Origin: Acidobacteriota bacterium
GTDB taxonomy: Bacteria > Acidobacteriota > Terriglobia > Terriglobales > Acidobacteriaceae
Direction: 5' to 3'
NCBI GenBank assembly: GCA_021799405.1
Contig: JAJZAL010000220.1
Coordinates: forward strand, 1 to 8,727
Length of the DNA: 8,727 nucleotides
Part shown: piece after piece, positions 6,582 to 8,727 of the stretch
How the letters are laid out: every line of letters begins with the position of its first letter
Numbering within the stretch: the stretch's first letter is position 1
Notes under the pieces: model-generated
The model's database searches: none
What the model saw: the letters and a program-made list of their open reading frames with translations, nothing else
Told to the model about the DNA's origin: nothing
Translations under genes and position numbers: made by a program

Positions 6582-8096
6582 ATGAAAGTTTGGGCAAGAC
6601 GACACACGTTGCGAACTACAGTCTCGGCAACCCTTCTGCTGGTTGTGGGAATGATTATGGTTTCTGCCGTGCCAGCAGAGGCTGCCAGCAAGAGCCGGAC
6701 AGAATCGGCGCAAAAGGCTATGCCGATCAAACACATCCTGATCATTTTCCAGGAGAATCGATCTTTTGATTCGTACTTCGGTACTTTCCCGGGAGCAGAT
6801 GGCATTCCGATGCGAGATGGAAAACCCAAGGTTTGCGCTCCAGATCCTATTTCCGGAAAGTGTGTCAAGCCCTTCCGCACCAATAATGATGTGACCTGCG
6901 GTGGTCCTCATGTAGCTGAATCGTCTTTAGCAGACGTAGCGAACGGAAAGATGAATGGGTTTATAGCCGAAGTAGAGGCAGCTGGGAATTACGGTTTATA
7001 TCCTATGGCGTGGGCTCACGGATACTGTCAACATCCCAAACAGCCCAAAGGCGCAGATCAGGTGATGGGGTACTACAACGGGACAGACATTCCAAACTAC
7101 TGGGCTTATGCAAAACACTTTGTGCTGCAGGACCACATGTTCGAAGGACTTCACTCCTGGAGCTTCCCGTCGCATTTGTGGCTTGTTTCCGCGTGGTCGG
7201 CGAATTGCTCCCAGGCAAATAATCCTATGAGTTGTGTGAGTGCGCTGATGCCAAAAGATAGACCCGGTGACATGAGTCCAAGCAAGAGTATTAACTCCAC
7301 GACGCCGTTCGCATGGACGGATATTACCTGGTTGCTGCACAGAGCGCATGTGAGCTGGGTGTACTATCTGGATCACGGTGTGCGGCGTCCACTGCATCGA
7401 CACCGGAACGCGAATGGAAAGTTTCAAATGCCGAACGGAAGGGCAGGTAAAGGGGGTGTTCCTGAGATCTGGAATGTGCTGCCCGGCTTTACGGATGTGC
7501 ATGAGGATCATCAACTGGACAACATTGAGGACCTCAGCCAGTATTTTGTGGCCGCCAAGGATGGAACCCTACCTTCGGTCGCATGGTTTTCTCCCGATGG
7601 CTACGATAGCGAGCATCCACCCGCGAAGGTAAGCGTTGGGGAATCGTATGTGACCAGGATTGTGAATGCGGCGATGGAGAGTCCCGACTGGAAGAGCACG
7701 GTCATCTTTATTACGTGGGATGACTGGGGCGGATTTTACGACCATGTAGTGCCGCCGCGCTTGGACTCGATGGGGCTTGGGATTCGGGTTCCCGGAATCA
7801 TGATCAGCCCTTATGCGAGGGCCGGATACATCGATCACCAGACGCTAAGCCCGGATGCATATCTGAAATTTATAGAGGATGTGTTTCTGCATGGTCAGCG
7901 GCTGAATCCGAAGACGGATGGCCGCCCGGATTCGAGGCCGACGGTTCGCGAGAACAATCCGATGATTGGGAATCTGATGAAGGAGTTTGACTTCTCGCAG
8001 CGACCGTTGCAGCCATTGGTTCTGCCGGTGCATCCGAAGACTGCGCTGGTGGAGAATCCGCCTGTACAACCGGCGGCTGCGCTCAAAGATAAATGA
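6582..8096 (+). CDS. Secreted phosphoesterase of the phospholipase C / acid phosphatase family
   Basis: This 504-residue enzyme hydrolyses phosphate esters, either phospholipid head groups or small phosphomonoesters, outside the cytoplasm. A signal peptide covers about residues 1-35: basic start with Arg6-Arg7, hydrophobic [10 protein letters not shown], and a likely cleavage after AEA. The arginine pair lacks the rest of the Tat consensus, so Sec or Tat export is open. Family motifs occur in the usual order: [20 protein letters not shown] (49-68, metal and catalytic region), MGYYNG (162-167), [17 protein letters not shown] (182-198), WTDITWLLH (245-253), a Glu/His segment near 336-355, and [15 protein letters not shown] (379-393), the conserved metal-binding motif. 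[12 protein letters not shown] and KFIEDVF follow near the end. The mature chain is about the normal length for the shorter bacterial members without extra C-terminal domains. It follows the second sulfatase on the same strand and belongs to the same alkaline phosphatase superfamily. Substrate cannot be told from sequence. Confidence 0.9.
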   Translation: MKVWARRHTLRTTVSATLLLVVGMIMVSAVPAEAASKSRTESAQKAMPIKHILIIFQENRSFDSYFGTFPGADGIPMRDGKPKVCAPDPISGKCVKPFRTNNDVTCGGPHVAESSLADVANGKMNGFIAEVEAAGNYGLYPMAWAHGYCQHPKQPKGADQVMGYYNGTDIPNYWAYAKHFVLQDHMFEGLHSWSFPSHLWLVSAWSANCSQANNPMSCVSALMPKDRPGDMSPSKSINSTTPFAWTDITWLLHRAHVSWVYYLDHGVRRPLHRHRNANGKFQMPNGRAGKGGVPEIWNVLPGFTDVHEDHQLDNIEDLSQYFVAAKDGTLPSVAWFSPDGYDSEHPPAKVSVGESYVTRIVNAAMESPDWKSTVIFITWDDWGGFYDHVVPPRLDSMGLGIRVPGIMISPYARAGYIDHQTLSPDAYLKFIEDVFLHGQRLNPKTDGRPDSRPTVRENNPMIGNLMKEFDFSQRPLQPLVLPVHPKTALVENPPVQPAAALKDK

Positions 8097-8148
8097 TGCA
8101 TGAGGTTGACCGTGGATCGTTGTGTTGCCTAATGAACTGGATTTGGAA

Positions 8149-8161
8149 GCCGGGACCCGGC
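8149..8161. repeat. GC-rich palindrome GCCGGG-A-CCCGGC after the phosphoesterase
   Basis: A perfect inverted repeat 52 bases past the phosphoesterase stop. As RNA it gives a five-pair stem with a three-base loop. No T-run follows, so it is only a weak candidate for a 3'-end or termination signal. The rest of 8097-8286 shows no gene that I can support. Confidence 0.3.
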
Positions 8162-8286
8162 GCTGCAATTGGCATCGCCGCCGACCTGAGTCCAGCTCAA
8201 CCGGAGAGTACGTTTGTGTCTATTTCCGTCGGCGGCTTACGCAGCTATATAAACTCTGCAGGACTGGGCACTTTCGATGCGTTTAG

Positions 8287-8550
8287 GACCGTGATCGGAT
8301 AGTGATCTGCAAACCGAAGGGAGTGGAACACCGACGCACCCCTGCCTGGCATGTGGCTCGCCCCGTCGGCTCCAGTGTGTGCCAGCGAATTCAGCGCGAA
8401 TGTCGTGTCAGCAGCGAAAAGGATAGATTTCCGTCCTATTTTCCGCCCTTTTCCTGGGCTACGGTTCCGCGCTACGAACAATTCGCCGATTCCAACCATT
8501 TGCTGACTTATGTCCGAGCCAAACAGATCGCCTCATCCAGCAGTTTTATC
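8287..8550 (+). pseudogene. Truncated coding remnant, possible secreted hydrolase, cut by the IS66 element
   Basis: A plus-strand frame is open after TAG at 8284-8286. From about 8416 it reads like real protein: EKDRFPSYFPPFSWATVPRY (8416-8475) followed by EQFADSNHLLTYVRAK. The FPPFSWATVPRY segment recalls the N-terminal part of a group of predicted secreted glycoside-hydrolase-like proteins, from memory only. No good start codon or ribosome binding site is found in this frame; a neighbouring frame has ATG at 8351 with a mildly signal-like start, so a frameshift may also be present. The coding look ends where the IS66 terminus begins at 8551. It is best read as a gene fragment broken by insertion. 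Identification is weak. Confidence 0.3.
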
Positions 8551-8727
8551 GTAGGCGTTCGGGCAACTACATGGTTGTGGAGAAGCGGGGAGGCAAGTAG
8601 GCTACAGGGCCTGTTTTGCGGCGTAGGCAGCGGGGGTGAGTTCGGCCAGGGACTGGATGGAGCGGTCAGCGAGGCCGGGCAGGATGTCGGCGAGGTATTT
8701 GCGAACCGGCACGCCCAGCCTGCGGCA
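8551..8727 (-). mobile_element. IS66-family insertion sequence, one end only
   Basis: The partial transposase at 8602-8727 and a terminus-like sequence GTAGGCGTTCGG at 8551 mark one end of an IS66-type element. Family members have ends beginning GTAA followed by GCG, and this differs by one base. The orientation is right: the terminus is read from outside inwards and lies just past the transposase stop. The flanking GTTTTATC (8543-8550) would be one copy of the 8-base target duplication typical of the family; the partner lies outside the window. Confidence 0.6.
8602..8727 (-). CDS. IS66-family transposase, C-terminal fragment
   Basis: The last 41 codons of a minus-strand gene run in from the right edge and end at TAG. 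The translation includes VRKYLADILPGLADRS and LAELTPAAYAA, which matches the short C-terminal segment of IS66 transposases (TnpC type), where a Y-L-x-D-x-L element is followed by an ELxPxxW-like ending. Here the ending is extended with Ala and Lys instead of the common Trp. The catalytic core is outside the window, so activity cannot be judged. Confidence 0.75.
   Translation of the reverse strand, partial: CRRLGVPVRKYLADILPGLADRSIQSLAELTPAAYAAKQAL

Noticed and set aside
6996..7514. Minus-strand open frame of 172 codons
   Set aside because: It is antisense to the phosphoesterase and has no supporting motif.
8093..8302. Plus-strand open frame of 69 codons overlapping the phosphoesterase stop
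   Set aside because: No ribosome binding site beyond the overlap, no recognisable motif, and the composition looks random.
1..8727. CRISPR array, tRNA, rRNA or riboswitch
   Set aside because: No regularly spaced direct repeats, tRNA cloverleaf or conserved aptamer sequence was seen on either strand by eye.

Overview
The window holds a small carbohydrate and ester hydrolase locus from a bacterium of moderate GC content. Three of its enzymes carry export signals, two or three of them of the twin-arginine (Tat) type. Sulfatase-rich, Tat-heavy gene content of this kind suggests an Acidobacteriota-type soil organism. That placement is inferred from gene content and protein style only; there is no rRNA or marker gene here.

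Left part (1-3464, minus strand): a Cys-type S1 sulfatase with a HEAT-like C-terminal extension (3464 to 1530) is followed, after a 213-nt gap, by a Tat-exported clan GH-A glycoside hydrolase resembling GH39 (1316 to 1). The hydrolase runs off the left window edge. The gap carries two perfect short palindromes upstream of the glycosidase, so that gene may have its own regulated promoter. Middle part (3465-4699): no intact gene is visible. It holds two diverged copies of one coding sequence lying head to head on opposite strands, probably remnants of an AraC-type regulator, then a 33-nt inverted repeat just before the next gene. Right part (4700-8096, plus strand): a second Tat-exported S1-type sulfatase, then a secreted phosphoesterase of the phospholipase C / acid phosphatase type. 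Both start codons are set by good ribosome binding sites well inside the longest open frames. The far right (8097-8727) holds a short degraded coding stretch that stops at the end of an IS66-family element, of which only the transposase C-terminus is in view.

Reading the genes together: a glycosidase plus two exported sulfatases points to breakdown of a sulfated or otherwise esterified glycan outside the cytoplasm. The phosphoesterase adds phosphate ester release. The two sulfatases and the phosphoesterase all belong to the alkaline phosphatase superfamily, so three of the four substantial genes are diverged members of one fold. Both sulfatases keep the cysteine that is converted to formylglycine, yet both deviate at the N-terminal metal-binding Asp pair. 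No maturase, transporter or intact regulator is visible. I see no clearly new defence, mobile or RNA system; the most unusual items are the inverted regulator remnants, the altered sulfatase metal sites and the candidate operators.
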